Notes: generated from the sequence alone by a model not told the origin. 64,000 nt of DNA from Paenarthrobacter nicotinovorans (GCF_021919345.1 NZ_CP089293.1:1550001-1614000); one strand, 5' to 3'; positions 37,205 to 46,489 are shown, counted from the first letter of the stretch. A program made the numbers and translations.

Positions 37205-38146
37205 GTGCTTTCTGGACTGGTAATCGTTGACAAACCGCAGGGATGGACCAGCCATGATGTGGTTGGCCGGATGCGGCGGCTGGCCGGCACCCGGAAAGTG
37301 GGGCATGCCGGGACGCTCGATCCCATGGCCACGGGGGTGCTGGTGCTTGGCATCAACAAAGCCACCCGGCTCCTGACCTACATCGTGGGCACGTCCAAAA
37401 CCTACACAGCCACCATCAGGCTCGGTGAAACCACCATTACCGATGACGCCGAGGGCGACGTCACCGAGGCCCGCAGCGCTGCCGCCGTCACCGACGACGC
37501 CATTGCAGCCGGAGTAGCGGCCCTGACGGGCCCCATCCAGCAGGTGCCCAGCAGCGTCAGCGCCATCAAAGTGAATGGTGAGCGCTCTTACGCCCGGGTC
37601 CGCTCGGGGGAAGAGGTCAAACTCGCTGCCCGCCCTGTTACCATCCACCGCTTCGACATCCACGCGGTCACCAGGGTCGACGGCGGCAGGGTAGTCGACG
37701 TCGACGTCACCGTGGAATGTTCTTCCGGCACGTACATCAGGGCCTTGGCCCGCGACCTCGGCAACGCCCTGGGAGTCGGCGGACACCTCACGGCCCTGCG
37801 TCGTACCCAGGTGGGACCGTACTCGATCGAGCAGGCCAGGACGCTGGAGGAGCTGGCGGAAGAACTCGAGGTCCTCGACATGTCACTGGCCGCACGTGCC
37901 CTCATGCCCAACCGGGAACTGAGCGACGACGAAACCACGGAGATCTCATTCGGCCGCCGCATTGCTGCCGGCCCGGGTGCAGGCACCCCGGATGCTGCCA
38001 CGGCCGAGAAGCCCGCCGCAGCGTTCGCGCCGTCGGGAGAGTTGGTCGCTTTGCTGGCCGATACCGGAACTTTCGCCAAACCGGTCCTGGTCTTTGCCCC
38101 GGGAACAGGCGCGGGAACAGGCGCGGGAGCGGGGCAGGCGCAGTAG
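37205..38146 (+). CDS. truB: tRNA pseudouridine(55) synthase
   Basis: 313 aa. Makes pseudouridine 55 in tRNA. SGLVIVDKPQGWTSHDVV at the N terminus, the catalytic Asp in GHAGTLDPMATGVL, YxA in KTYTATIRLG, and SSGTYIRALARDLG are the family motifs. C-terminal PUA-like part, then a Gly/Ala tail encoded by a doubled GGGAACAGGCGC unit. GTG 37205 follows a TATACT -10 by 7 bases, so the long frame upstream is not coding. First of a run truB - two membrane proteins - ribF. Confidence 0.96.
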   Translation: MLSGLVIVDKPQGWTSHDVVGRMRRLAGTRKVGHAGTLDPMATGVLVLGINKATRLLTYIVGTSKTYTATIRLGETTITDDAEGDVTEARSAAAVTDDAIAAGVAALTGPIQQVPSSVSAIKVNGERSYARVRSGEEVKLAARPVTIHRFDIHAVTRVDGGRVVDVDVTVECSSGTYIRALARDLGNALGVGGHLTALRRTQVGPYSIEQARTLEELAEELEVLDMSLAARALMPNRELSDDETTEISFGRRIAAGPGAGTPDAATAEKPAAAFAPSGELVALLADTGTFAKPVLVFAPGTGAGTGAGAGQAQ

Positions 38147-38148
38147 GC

Positions 38149-38502
38149 ATGGACGGATACTTTTACGCACTCCTGATCGTCGGTTTGGTCTCCACCATCA
38201 TGTGCCTGGTGGCCGGCTTGATGAAGAAAGCCCCGAACGATCCCACGATCTACTCCGTGCTGGCCGTCGAAGTGGTGCTGCTGGTGTACCTGGTGGGCTC
38301 GATCGTCCGCGTCGCCATGGGTGAACAGATTGCCGGGGAGCCGTGGGAGTTCTGGGGTTACCTCATCACCGCGCTGATCATCCCGCTGGGCGCCGTTTAC
38401 TGGGCAATCCTTGAACGAACCCGCTGGAGCAATTTCGTCCTCGCAGCCGTAGGTGTGACGGTACTTGTCATGGGTGCCCGCATGAACCAGATCTGGTACT
38501 GA
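38149..38502 (+). CDS. Small four-helix membrane protein, unknown
   Basis: 117 aa. Four predicted transmembrane segments (residues ~5-25, 37-60, 70-88, 95-113). No motif I recognise. ATG lies two bases after the truB stop (TAG-GC-ATG), so it is probably translated by coupling. Conserved-looking position between truB and ribF. Confidence 0.75.
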   Translation: MDGYFYALLIVGLVSTIMCLVAGLMKKAPNDPTIYSVLAVEVVLLVYLVGSIVRVAMGEQIAGEPWEFWGYLITALIIPLGAVYWAILERTRWSNFVLAAVGVTVLVMGARMNQIWY

Positions 38503-38522
38503 CCTTGAAGGAAGAACACAAA

Positions 38523-38957
38523 GTGACTGGAACCGAGACCAACTCCACCGGCCAGCAGCCGAAGCAAAAAGACACCCGGAACACAGGTCCGGGGCGACTG
38601 CTGATCGCGGTGTACGCGGTGTTCGCCCTGTCTGCCACAGCCCGCGCCGGCTACCAGATCGCCACCAAGTTCGCAGAAGCTCCGTTGGCGCACATCCTTT
38701 CGGCGTTCGCCGCCGTCGTCTATATCGTGGCGACGGTTTCACTGGCCAAGCCAGGCCGCACCTGGTTCAAGGTGTCACTGGCGGCCGTGCTCACGGAACT
38801 CGTTGGCGTGCTGGTGGTTGGGGCGATCAGCCTCTTCGATCCTGTGGCTTTCCCGCATGACACCGTATGGTCACTGTTTGGCCGGGGATATGGCTTCGTG
38901 CCCCTGCTGCTGCCGATCCTTGGGCTCCTTTGGCTCAACAAGCGCCGTCCGTCCTGA
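38523..38957 (+). CDS. Small membrane protein, unknown
   Basis: 144 aa from GTG 38523 (150 if TTG 38505). Charged, low-complexity N terminus of ~25 residues, then four predicted helices (from LLIAVYAVFALSATARAGYQ to FVPLLLPILGLLWLN) and a basic end. AAGGAAG upstream fits GTG 38523. It lies 20 bases after the previous membrane protein gene. I cannot name a family. Confidence 0.75.
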   Translation: MTGTETNSTGQQPKQKDTRNTGPGRLLIAVYAVFALSATARAGYQIATKFAEAPLAHILSAFAAVVYIVATVSLAKPGRTWFKVSLAAVLTELVGVLVVGAISLFDPVAFPHDTVWSLFGRGYGFVPLLLPILGLLWLNKRRPS

Positions 38958-38981
38958 GCCGCCGGCCCATGCGGGTAACCT

Positions 38982-38987
38982 TAGAAT
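38982..38987 (+). promoter_or_regulatory. Possible -10 hexamer of ribF promoter
   Basis: TAGAAT, 58 bases before the ribF ATG. -35 unclear. Confidence 0.35.
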
Positions 38988-39045
38988 GTTCCGGCGCCGG
39001 GAGGTTGTCGGGCGGAACGAACATCTGCAGTAAAAGGCGAGGTTG

Positions 39046-40029
39046 ATGGTCCACATCTGGAACGATCCCACCGAGGTCCCCAAGGACTTCGGACCTACCG
39101 TTGTCACCATCGGAAATTTTGACGGGGTACATCGGGGCCACCAGCATGTCCTCTCGCAACTGACGGACACCGCAAAGCGGTACAGCATTCCCTCCGTCGC
39201 CGTGACCTTCGATCCCCATCCTGCACAGGTACACCGGCCGGATGCAGCGCCTGAACTGATCATGGGCCTCCAGGACAAACTGGAAGCGCTGGGCGATACC
39301 GGTGTCGATGCCGTCCTGGTCATGAAGTACACCCTGGACCTTGCTGCGATGTCACCCATCGAATTTGTTCGTGATGTCCTGATCGACGGACTCCATGCGG
39401 CGCACGTTGTTGTCGGCCACGATCTGCGGTTCGGTGCCGGGAACGTCGGTGACGTCGTGACCATGCAGGAATTGGGCGAACAGCTGGGCTTCGGCGTGCA
39501 GGTGGTCAACGAATACGGCGCAGGCGGTTTTCCGCTGCATCACGACGGCGACGCGGACCGCCGCTGTTCCTCCACCTGGGTACGGGAGGCCTTGTCCGAA
39601 GGCGATGTGGTCACTGCCGCCGCCGTGCTGGGCAGGCCCCACCGGATGCGCGGGGAAGTTGTCCACGGCGCTGCCCGCGGCCGCGATCTCGGATTCCCCA
39701 CAGCAAATCTTTCCCCCGATTCAACCGGCTACATCCCCGCCGACGGCATCTACGCGGGGTGGCTGATCGACCAGTCGGGGACGCGTTGGCCTGCCGCCAT
39801 TTCCGTCGGTTCCAACCCCACCTTTGATGGCGTCAGCCGTCAGGTCGAAGCGCACGTCATCGACCGCCCGGAGGAAAATGTGGAGGACTTCGACCTTTAC
39901 GGCCAGACCGTGGCGGTCGAATTCACGCGGCGCTTGCGGGGGATGGTTGCCTACCGCGGACCCGAAGCCCTGGTGGAACAGATGTGCCTTGACGTTGCCC
40001 AGGCGCGCGAGTTGCTCGCCCCCAGCTAA
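39046..40029 (+). CDS. ribF: Bifunctional riboflavin kinase/FAD synthetase
   Basis: 327 aa, riboflavin to FMN to FAD. N-terminal nucleotidyltransferase domain (TIGNFDGVHRGHQHVL; VGHDLRFGAGNVGD; STWVREAL) and C-terminal kinase domain (RGRDLGFPTANLSP; SVGSNPTFDG; VEFTRRLRGMVAY). ATG 39046 with GCGAGG upstream. A TTG one codon earlier is less likely. Upstream of rpsO-pnp as in other actinobacteria. Confidence 0.96.
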   Translation: MVHIWNDPTEVPKDFGPTVVTIGNFDGVHRGHQHVLSQLTDTAKRYSIPSVAVTFDPHPAQVHRPDAAPELIMGLQDKLEALGDTGVDAVLVMKYTLDLAAMSPIEFVRDVLIDGLHAAHVVVGHDLRFGAGNVGDVVTMQELGEQLGFGVQVVNEYGAGGFPLHHDGDADRRCSSTWVREALSEGDVVTAAAVLGRPHRMRGEVVHGAARGRDLGFPTANLSPDSTGYIPADGIYAGWLIDQSGTRWPAAISVGSNPTFDGVSRQVEAHVIDRPEENVEDFDLYGQTVAVEFTRRLRGMVAYRGPEALVEQMCLDVAQARELLAPS

Positions 40030-40035
40030 GGGTGT

Positions 40036-40066
40036 TTCGACAACACTGCTGACCTGCCGGTAAACT
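40036..40066 (+). promoter_or_regulatory. Possible rpsO promoter
   Basis: -10 TAAACT at 40061-40066 with a weak -35 TTCGAC (40036-40041, spacer 19). It leaves a 5' leader of about 115 bases before rpsO, room for regulation, but I see no named motif in it. Confidence 0.4.
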
Positions 40067-40188
40067 GATGAGTGGATCCGGCCGCAGTCCGTGGCAGCTG
40101 GACCTGTTTTTGTGTGCGGCAACGCATGCAAGGCAACCCGTCAGCGAGGCGCTGCATCGGGAAGCACGGCACAACTCTAGGAGTTCAC

Positions 40189-40458
40189 GTGGCACTTGAA
40201 GCCGCTGTAAAGCAGTCCATCATCAAGGAATACGCAACCTCTGAAGGCGACACCGGTTCGCCCGAGGTCCAGGTTGCAGTCCTGACCCAGCGGATCAAGG
40301 ATCTGACTGAGCACATGAAGGAGCACAAGCACGACTTCCACACCCAGCGCGGTCTGCTGGCCATGGTTGGTCGTCGTAAGCGCATGCTTTCCTACCTGAA
40401 GAACACTGACATTGCCCGCTACCGTTCGCTCATCGAGCGTCTCGGCCTGCGTCGCTAG
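40189..40458 (+). CDS. rpsO: 30S ribosomal protein S15
   Basis: 89 aa, exact family length. [32 protein letters not shown], then [18 protein letters not shown] and [13 protein letters not shown] are characteristic of S15, which binds 16S rRNA and starts assembly of the platform. GTG 40189 with TAGGAG 6 bases upstream. Followed by a strong terminator hairpin, with pnp next. Confidence 0.97.
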   Translation: MALEAAVKQSIIKEYATSEGDTGSPEVQVAVLTQRIKDLTEHMKEHKHDFHTQRGLLAMVGRRKRMLSYLKNTDIARYRSLIERLGLRR

Positions 40459-40470
40459 TCTGCCTTTAGG

Positions 40471-40501
40471 GGCGGCCCGCGCCTCTGCAGGACGGGCCGC
40501 C
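40471..40501 (+). terminator. rpsO terminator hairpin
   Basis: GGCGGCCCG (40471-40479) pairs with CGGGCCGCC (40493-40501), 13-base loop, followed by TTCTTC. Confidence 0.75.
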
Positions 40502-40573
40502 TTCTTCACCAACAACTAAAAACAGGAATCAACCGCATCGCGCATTCGCGGTCCTCGGTAGTGATTCCCGGGA

Positions 40574-40597
40574 GGGCCATCTGTGATGATGGCGCCC
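40574..40597 (+). promoter_or_regulatory. Imperfect hairpin in the pnp leader
   Basis: GGGCCATC (40574-40581) can pair with GATGGCGCCC (40588-40597) with a two-base bulge. It lies about 100 bases upstream of pnp. pnp leaders often fold and are trimmed in autoregulation. Here that is only a suggestion. Confidence 0.35.
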
Positions 40598-40699
40598 GTG
40601 GATCTCGATCGATGACCGGGTGTCGTACAGGCCAGGAAAAAAGAAGAGGCCTGGGTTGATGCGGTGGACTTCCGCTAACAGAAACGGAGGTGACTCTCT

Positions 40700-42952
40700 A
40701 TGGAGGGTCCCGAAATCCAGTTCTCCGAAGCCATCATCGACAACGGCCGTTTTGGCAAGCGCGTCATTCGCTTTGAAACAGGCCGCCTTGCCAAGCAAGC
40801 AGCCGGCGCCTCGATGGTCTACATCGACGAAGACACCGCACTTCTCTCCGCAACCACCGCAGGCAAGCAGCCGCGTGAAGGTTTCGACTTCTTCCCGCTG
40901 ACCGTGGATGTCGAAGAGCGTATGTACGCTGCCGGCCGCATCCCGGGTTCGTTCTTCCGCCGCGAAGGCCGCCCCTCCACGGAAGCCATCCTTGCTTGCC
41001 GCCTGATGGACCGCCCGCTTCGCCCGGCGTTCGTCAAGGGCCTGCGCAACGAGGTCCAGATCGTCGTCACCGTCCTGGCGATCAACCCTGATGAGCTGTA
41101 CGACGTCGTCGCCATCAACGCGTCCTCGATGTCCACCCAGCTTTCCGGCCTCCCGTTCTCCGGCCCGATCGGCGGCGTCCGCGTTGCCCTCATCGCCGAC
41201 GAGCAGGGTTCGCAGTGGGTTGCTTTCCCGAAGCACTCCCAGCTCGAAAACGCTGTCTTCAACATGGTTGTCGCCGGCCGTATTGCCGGTGACGACGTCG
41301 CCATCATGATGGTTGAAGCCGAAGCCACGGACAACTCCTGGAACCTCATCAAGGAACAGGGCGCAACCGCTCCCACCGAAGAGGTCGTTTCCGAGGGCCT
41401 CGAGGCTGCCAAGCCGTTCATCAAGGCACTCTGCGAAGCACAGGCCGACCTGGCAGCCCGCGCTGCCAAGCCCACGGTCGAGTTCCCGGTCTTCCTTGAT
41501 TACCAGGACGACGTTTACGCCGCCGTTGAAGCCGCTGCCGCTGACAAGCTGGCTTCCGTCTTCCAGATCGCCGACAAGCAGGAGCGCGACAACGCTTCCG
41601 ACGAGCTCAAGGACGAAGTCCTTGGCGCCCTTGCCGGTGACTTCGAAGGCCGTGAGAAGGAACTGTCCGCAGCATTCCGCTCGGTCACCAAGCACGTCGT
41701 GCGCCAGCGAATCCTCAAGGACCAGGTCCGTATCGATGGCCGCGGCCTGACGGACATCCGCCAGCTGACCGCCGAGGTCGAGGTTCTGCCCCGCGTTCAC
41801 GGCTCAGCCATCTTCGAACGCGGCGAGACCCAGATCATGGGTGTCACCACGCTGAACATGCTCAAGATGGAACAGCAGATCGACTCGTTGTCGCCGGTAA
41901 CGCGCAAGCGCTACATGCACAACTACAACTTCCCGCCGTACTCCACCGGCGAGACCGGCCGCGTTGGTTCCCCCAAGCGCCGCGAAATCGGCCACGGTGC
42001 CCTCGCCGAGCGCGCCTTGGTTCCGGTTCTGCCCAGCCGTGAAGAATTCCCGTACGCCATCCGCCAGGTATCCGAAGCTCTCGGGTCCAACGGTTCAACC
42101 TCCATGGGTTCGGTCTGCGCTTCGACGCTTTCCATGCTCAACGCCGGTGTTCCGCTGAAGGCAGCCGTCGCCGGTATCGCCATGGGCCTGGTTTCCGACC
42201 AGATCGACGGCCAGACCCGCTACGCAGCCCTGACCGACATCCTTGGAGCCGAAGACGCCTTCGGCGACATGGACTTCAAGGTCGCCGGTACATCCGAGTT
42301 CGTCACGGCCATCCAGCTGGACACCAAGCTGGACGGCATCCCCGCCTCCGTGCTCGCAGCAGCACTGAAGCAGGCCCGCGAAGCCCGCCTCCACATCCTC
42401 GAGGTCATCAACGCCGCGATCGACACCCCGGACGAGCTCTCCGAGTTCGCACCGCGCGTCATTGCCGTGAAGATCCCCGTGGACAAGATCGGCGAGGTCA
42501 TCGGCCCCAAGGGCAAGATGATCAACCAGATCCAGGAAGACACGGGCGCGGACATCTCCATCGAAGATGACGGCACGGTCTACATCGGCGCTACGAACGG
42601 TCCGTCTGCAGATGCAGCACGTTCGGCCATCAACGCCATCGCCAACCCGCAGGTACCGGAAATCGGTGAGCGCTACCTGGGTACGGTCGTCAAGACCACC
42701 ACCTTCGGCGCCTTCGTATCCCTCACCCCGGGCAAGGACGGCCTGCTGCACATCTCCGAGCTCCGCAAGCTGGCCAACGGCAAGCGCGTGGACAACGTCG
42801 ATGACGTCGTTTCCGTGGGCCAGAAGGTCCAGGTCGAGATCACCAAGATCGACGACCGCGGAAAGCTCTCCCTCTCGCCGGTTGTTGCCGATGAAGAAGG
42901 CGCAAGCGCAGAGGAAGCTCCGGCCGAGGCCGCAGAAGCTTCCGCAGAGTAG
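40700..42952 (+). CDS. pnp: Polyribonucleotide nucleotidyltransferase (PNPase)
   Basis: 750 aa 3'-5' phosphorolytic exoribonuclease. Two RNase PH-like domains (first begins [21 protein letters not shown]; second around [13 protein letters not shown] segment [12 protein letters not shown]), an alpha-helical linker, KH domain [20 protein letters not shown] (about residues 593-612) and S1 domain (about residues 655-730). Acidic Ala/Glu tail. Excellent ribosome site GGAGGTGA. Followed by a terminator. Confidence 0.97.
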   Translation: MEGPEIQFSEAIIDNGRFGKRVIRFETGRLAKQAAGASMVYIDEDTALLSATTAGKQPREGFDFFPLTVDVEERMYAAGRIPGSFFRREGRPSTEAILACRLMDRPLRPAFVKGLRNEVQIVVTVLAINPDELYDVVAINASSMSTQLSGLPFSGPIGGVRVALIADEQGSQWVAFPKHSQLENAVFNMVVAGRIAGDDVAIMMVEAEATDNSWNLIKEQGATAPTEEVVSEGLEAAKPFIKALCEAQADLAARAAKPTVEFPVFLDYQDDVYAAVEAAAADKLASVFQIADKQERDNASDELKDEVLGALAGDFEGREKELSAAFRSVTKHVVRQRILKDQVRIDGRGLTDIRQLTAEVEVLPRVHGSAIFERGETQIMGVTTLNMLKMEQQIDSLSPVTRKRYMHNYNFPPYSTGETGRVGSPKRREIGHGALAERALVPVLPSREEFPYAIRQVSEALGSNGSTSMGSVCASTLSMLNAGVPLKAAVAGIAMGLVSDQIDGQTRYAALTDILGAEDAFGDMDFKVAGTSEFVTAIQLDTKLDGIPASVLAAALKQAREARLHILEVINAAIDTPDELSEFAPRVIAVKIPVDKIGEVIGPKGKMINQIQEDTGADISIEDDGTVYIGATNGPSADAARSAINAIANPQVPEIGERYLGTVVKTTTFGAFVSLTPGKDGLLHISELRKLANGKRVDNVDDVVSVGQKVQVEITKIDDRGKLSLSPVVADEEGASAEEAPAEAAEASAE

Positions 42953-42974
42953 TCTGTAAGCAGTACACCCGGCG

Positions 42975-43007
42975 GGGCCGGTGGGCTTGAAAAAGCGCCA
43001 CCGGCCC
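42975..43007 (+). terminator. pnp terminator hairpin
   Basis: GGGCCGGTGG (42975-42984) and CCACCGGCCC (42998-43007), 13-base loop. Lies 23 bases after the pnp stop. Confidence 0.7.
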
Positions 43008-43033
43008 TTCCGGCCTTAACCTGAAAGGCTTTA

Positions 43034-44377
43034 ATGACTGTCGTACCCTTGCCGTTGGAGCAAACACTTCCTGGCGGCGAATTGATCCATGGTGCCGAGG
43101 GCGGTTCCGTTGTCCGGCGTTCTGTTCTTCCTGGGGGCGTCCGCGTCCTGACCGAGGCGATGCCGGGCCAGCGATCGGCCACTATTGGATTCTGGGTGGC
43201 AGTCGGTTCCCGTGATGAGGCAGAAGGCCAGCACGGATCAACACACTTCCTTGAGCACCTGCTTTTCAAGGGCACCAAACGCCGCACTGCCTTGGAAATT
43301 GCCTCAGCGTTTGATGAAGTAGGCGGCGAGTCCAATGCTGCAACGGCAAAGGAAAGCACCTGCTACTTTGCCCGGGTACTGGACACCGATCTGCCCATGG
43401 CCATTGATGTCATCGCGGACATGATCACCGGAGCGGTCCTGGACCCTGCGGAGCTGGAACAGGAGCGCGACGTTATCCTCGAGGAAATCGCCATGGACAG
43501 CGATGACCCGACGGATGTGGCGCATGAGAAGTTTGTGGCCGCTGTCCTGGGTGACCACCCGTTGGCGCGCCCCATCGGCGGAACGCCCGAAGCCATCAAA
43601 GCCGTGGCCCGCGATTCCGTGTGGGAGCACTACCAGCGCTACTACCGGCCCGAAGAACTGGTCATCACCGCTGCAGGGGGACTGGACCACGACGTCGTCT
43701 GCGGGCTGGTCCTCGACGCCTTCACCGCCGCCGGGTGGAAGCTTGATTCCGACTCTGCTCCGGTGAACCGGCGGGGGACCGGCAGGGCAGTCATCACAGG
43801 GACGTCAGGGCTGCACGTGGTCAAGCGCCCCGTGGAACAGGCAAACATCATCATGGGCTGCCCCACGATCGTTGCCACCGATGACCGGCGCTTTGTCATG
43901 AGTGTTCTCAACGCCGTCCTCGGTGGAGGCATGTCCTCACGATTGTTCCAGGAGATCCGCGAAAAGCGCGGCTTGGTCTACTCGACGTACTCGTTCACTG
44001 CCGCCTACGCCGACGCCGGGTACTTCGGGATGTATGCCGGTTGCACGCCCTCCAAGGTCCGCCAGGTGGTGGAACTGCTGGGTGTGGAGCTGGACAAGCT
44101 GGCTGAGGATGGCATCACGGAGGACGAACTTCGGAAGGCTGTGGGCCAGCTCAGCGGCGGGATTGTTCTGGCGCTTGAGGATACAGGCTCCAGGATGTCC
44201 CGGTTGGGCCGGGCAGAGCTGGTGTCCGGCGAATTCCAGGACATCGACGAGACATTGGCCCGCATCCAGGCAGTCACCGTGGAAGAGGTCCGCGACCTTG
44301 CCCGCGAACTGGCCGGGGCTCCCCGCACCATCACCGTGGTTGGCCCCTTCGAGGAATCGGAAACCTTCGGTCTCTGA
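43034..44377 (+). CDS. M16 family zinc protease (processing-peptidase-like)
   Basis: 447 aa. Inverted zinc motif HFLEH at residues 71-75 and the downstream Glu in the VILEEIAMD segment mark an active M16B peptidase. C-terminal domain carries the R/Y pair region (SSRLFQEIREKRGLVYSTYS). The gene after pnp in actinobacteria is typically this one (PepR). Substrates unknown. Weak ribosome site GAAAGG before ATG 43034. Confidence 0.93.
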   Translation: MTVVPLPLEQTLPGGELIHGAEGGSVVRRSVLPGGVRVLTEAMPGQRSATIGFWVAVGSRDEAEGQHGSTHFLEHLLFKGTKRRTALEIASAFDEVGGESNAATAKESTCYFARVLDTDLPMAIDVIADMITGAVLDPAELEQERDVILEEIAMDSDDPTDVAHEKFVAAVLGDHPLARPIGGTPEAIKAVARDSVWEHYQRYYRPEELVITAAGGLDHDVVCGLVLDAFTAAGWKLDSDSAPVNRRGTGRAVITGTSGLHVVKRPVEQANIIMGCPTIVATDDRRFVMSVLNAVLGGGMSSRLFQEIREKRGLVYSTYSFTAAYADAGYFGMYAGCTPSKVRQVVELLGVELDKLAEDGITEDELRKAVGQLSGGIVLALEDTGSRMSRLGRAELVSGEFQDIDETLARIQAVTVEEVRDLARELAGAPRTITVVGPFEESETFGL

Positions 44378-44379
44378 CG

Positions 44380-44398
44380 CGGACCCTATCCGGGTCCG
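44380..44398 (+). terminator. Short hairpin after M16 protease gene
   Basis: CGGACCC (44380-44386) and GGGTCCG (44392-44398), 5-base loop, directly after the stop. Confidence 0.5.
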
Positions 44399-44433
44399 AA
44401 GTCTCTGGACGCAGCCGGCATCGGCAGGGCAGC

Positions 44434-44955
44434 ATGATCACACAAGGTGATGCTGCCCCCGTGGACTTTGGAGACGAGATGGACCTGCCCGCAACCGCTC
44501 ATGCCGCGGATATTCTGCGGGATTTCATCGGTCATTGGCGGGGCATTACGGAGATTGCCTCTTCACCCTGGGGGACTGCACGGACGGCTGAGGCCGAAGT
44601 GGTGTTCACCAAGGCCGCCGGCGGCCACGCAGTGGTCCAGAGCTACAGGCACCGTGAGCCCGACGGCACCCATTTCGAAGGGCATGGCATGTTCACGGTC
44701 GACCGCGACCACGGAGACACCCTGTGGTACTACGTGGACAGCATGGGCAAGGGCCCGGCCGCTCCCGTGAGGGGAACCTGGAGCGGGGGAGTCCTGACCC
44801 TGGACAGGCGCACGGCCGACGGCGTGGCCAGGCACACCTTCCGGGTTGAAGACGGCGTCCTGGTGCACACCGCTGACTTGCGGCTGGAAGGACACAGCGG
44901 TTTCAGCCCACTGTTGAAGAGCGTGTTCCGGAAGAGCCCTGAACCGGGAGCTTAG
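44434..44955 (+). CDS. DUF1579-like protein
   Basis: 173 aa. After a short leader the domain begins ILRDFIGHWRGITEIASSPWG, with FTKAAGGHAVVQSYRHREPDG, MFTVDRDHGDTLWYYVDSMG and the closing LRLEGHSGFSPLLKSVFRK, a beta-barrel pattern typical of DUF1579. Function unknown. It is convergent with moaD, and the two stop codons overlap (44952-44955). Confidence 0.75.
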   Translation: MITQGDAAPVDFGDEMDLPATAHAADILRDFIGHWRGITEIASSPWGTARTAEAEVVFTKAAGGHAVVQSYRHREPDGTHFEGHGMFTVDRDHGDTLWYYVDSMGKGPAAPVRGTWSGGVLTLDRRTADGVARHTFRVEDGVLVHTADLRLEGHSGFSPLLKSVFRKSPEPGA

Positions 44956-45218
44956 CCTCCGGCGAAAGGCGGAAGCACGTCAATGACGTCTTCCGTGCCC
45001 AGCGGCACGGAGTGGTCACGGACGGCCACTTCGTTGCGGAGGAAACTGCTGCGTGCCACTATCCTCGCCAGCGTCGGCGTACCTTCCGGAGGCGCCGGAC
45101 GTTCGACGGCGAGGGCGGCTTCCAGGAGCCCCTCCAGACTCGTGCCTTCCGGGAGGGCGTGGATTTCTTCTTCGACGCCTGCTGCCGCACGCGCGGCAGC
45201 GAAGTAACGGACCAACAA
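44952..45218 (-). CDS. moaD: MoaD/ThiS-type sulfur carrier, molybdopterin synthase small subunit
   Basis: 88 aa ubiquitin-like protein. N terminus MLVRYFAAARAAAGV and C-terminal PPFAGG, the di-Gly end that is adenylated and thiocarboxylated. Partner of MoaE (52356-52811), which is encoded on the other side of the cluster. Starts 4 bases after the moaA stop, so co-transcribed with moaA. The adenylyltransferase (MoeB-type) gene is not in this window. Confidence 0.9.
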   Translation of the reverse strand: MLVRYFAAARAAAGVEEEIHALPEGTSLEGLLEAALAVERPAPPEGTPTLARIVARSSFLRNEVAVRDHSVPLGTEDVIDVLPPFAGG

Positions 45219-45222
45219 GTTT

Positions 45223-46362
45223 TCAGCCTCCGATTGCGCTCATGCTGCGGTCCGGCTGGACGAAGTCCGCTGCGCCGAGACCGGTGTGGTCCATGCCATG
45301 GGCCTTGGGCTTGATCCACATGGCGTCCTGCCAACGGCCGGCGAGCTCGGTATCCGTAGCCCCGCTGCGAAGCAGCCCCAGGAGGTCGAACTCTTCACGG
45401 GAGAACAGGCAGCTCATGATCTTGCCCTCTGCGGTGATGCGCGTGCGGCGGCAGTCCGAGCAGAACGGCTCGGTGACGGAGGCGATGATGCCAACGGTGC
45501 CCAGCACGGGACCGGAGGCATCCCCCGAAGCCGTGTCCCGGCGTCGTACTTCAAACCGCTCTGCTGGAGCGCCGTCCCGTTCACGGGGGTCGTTGGACAA
45601 CACGAAGTCCCGGGACAGGAGCTCCCGGATCTCCGCGGCCGTGATCATGTTGCGTCGGGTCCAGCCGTGGTCGGCGTCGAGCGGCATCTGCTCGATGAAT
45701 CGGAGTTCGTAGCCGCGGCCCAATGCCCAGGCAAGGAGGTCCGGGGACTCGGCGTCGTTGATGCCACGCATCAGCACGGCGTTGAGCTTGACGGGACCCA
45801 GGCCGGCCGCCCACGCGGCGTCCACGCCGGCCAGGACCCTGTCCAGGAACGGACGACGGGTGAGTTTGGTGAATGTCTCCTCATGCAGGGAATCAAGGGA
45901 GACGTTGATCCGGTTCAGGCCGGCAGCCTTCAGGGCAGCAGCTTTCTTGTCCAACCCCACACCGTTGGTTGTCATGGAGATGGGAAGATCCGGATGTTCG
46001 CCGCGGATGCCGGAAATAATGTCTGTGAGGTCGGCGCGGACCAGGGGTTCGCCGCCGGTGAGGCGAAGTTCCCGCACGCCCAGGGCGGTGACGCCGATGC
46101 GGACTATCCTGACGATCTCATCCCGGGTCATGACAGCTTGCTTGGAAAGCCAGTCGAGGCCCTCGGCAGGCATGCAGTACGTGCACCGCAGATTGCATTT
46201 GTCGGTCAGGGAAAGACGCATGTCAGTGGCCCGACGACCGTACTGATCCCACAAACCGGCAGGCGTTCCGGCAGGGCGGGGTGGCGGTGTTTGCCCACCG
46301 CTTTCCGTGCTGCCTGCGGCACTGCTGGAAGGGGGCATCGGCATGCCCAACTGAACACTCAT
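45223..46362 (-). CDS. moaA: GTP 3',8-cyclase (radical SAM), first step of Moco synthesis
   Basis: 379 aa. N-terminal radical-SAM cluster motif KCNLRCTYCMP (Cys-x3-Cys-x2-Cys), SAM-binding GGEPL, and the second C-terminal cluster EPFCSDCRRTRIT plus later Cys in MSCLF. The chain ends in SAIGG, the essential C-terminal Gly-Gly. About 35 extra N-terminal residues are low-complexity. ATG 46362 is preceded by TAGCCT at 6 bases, supporting a leaderless start. Produces the cyclic GTP intermediate used by MoaC. Confidence 0.95.
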   Translation of the reverse strand: MSVQLGMPMPPSSSAAGSTESGGQTPPPRPAGTPAGLWDQYGRRATDMRLSLTDKCNLRCTYCMPAEGLDWLSKQAVMTRDEIVRIVRIGVTALGVRELRLTGGEPLVRADLTDIISGIRGEHPDLPISMTTNGVGLDKKAAALKAAGLNRINVSLDSLHEETFTKLTRRPFLDRVLAGVDAAWAAGLGPVKLNAVLMRGINDAESPDLLAWALGRGYELRFIEQMPLDADHGWTRRNMITAAEIRELLSRDFVLSNDPRERDGAPAERFEVRRRDTASGDASGPVLGTVGIIASVTEPFCSDCRRTRITAEGKIMSCLFSREEFDLLGLLRSGATDTELAGRWQDAMWIKPKAHGMDHTGLGAADFVQPDRSMSAIGG

Positions 46363-46368
46363 AAATTC

Positions 46369-46374
46369 AGGCTA
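46369..46374 (-). promoter_or_regulatory. -10 hexamer of leaderless moaA promoter
   Basis: TAGCCT on the minus strand, 6 bases before ATG 46362. It leaves no leader for a molybdenum riboswitch. Confidence 0.6.
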
Positions 46375-46420
46375 CGCCACCGCACCCTGATCAGTGATAC
46401 CCGTTACAGTCTTCAGTTCT

Positions 46421-46433
46421 TACGGAATCCGTA
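46421..46433. promoter_or_regulatory. Short palindrome between moaA and the response regulator gene
   Basis: TACGGA-A-TCCGTA, in the divergent promoter region, 63 bases before the regulator start. Could bind the response regulator or another factor. Weak evidence. Confidence 0.35.
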
Positions 46434-46483
46434 CGGTTTGCCCGGGAGGGGCGGAATCGGGTGCCGGGCACCCGCAGCAAACT

Positions 46484-46489
46484 TATGCT
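46484..46489 (+). promoter_or_regulatory. -10 hexamer of leaderless response-regulator promoter
   Basis: TATGCT, 6 bases before GTG 46496. No ribosome binding site. Confidence 0.6.

Noticed and set aside
38101..38124. Doubled GGGAACAGGCGC unit at the truB end as a regulatory direct repeat
   Set aside because: It lies within the coding frame and simply encodes the Gly/Ala-rich tail.
38958..39045. FMN riboswitch before ribF
   Set aside because: The interval is under 90 bases and lacks the conserved FMN aptamer segments.
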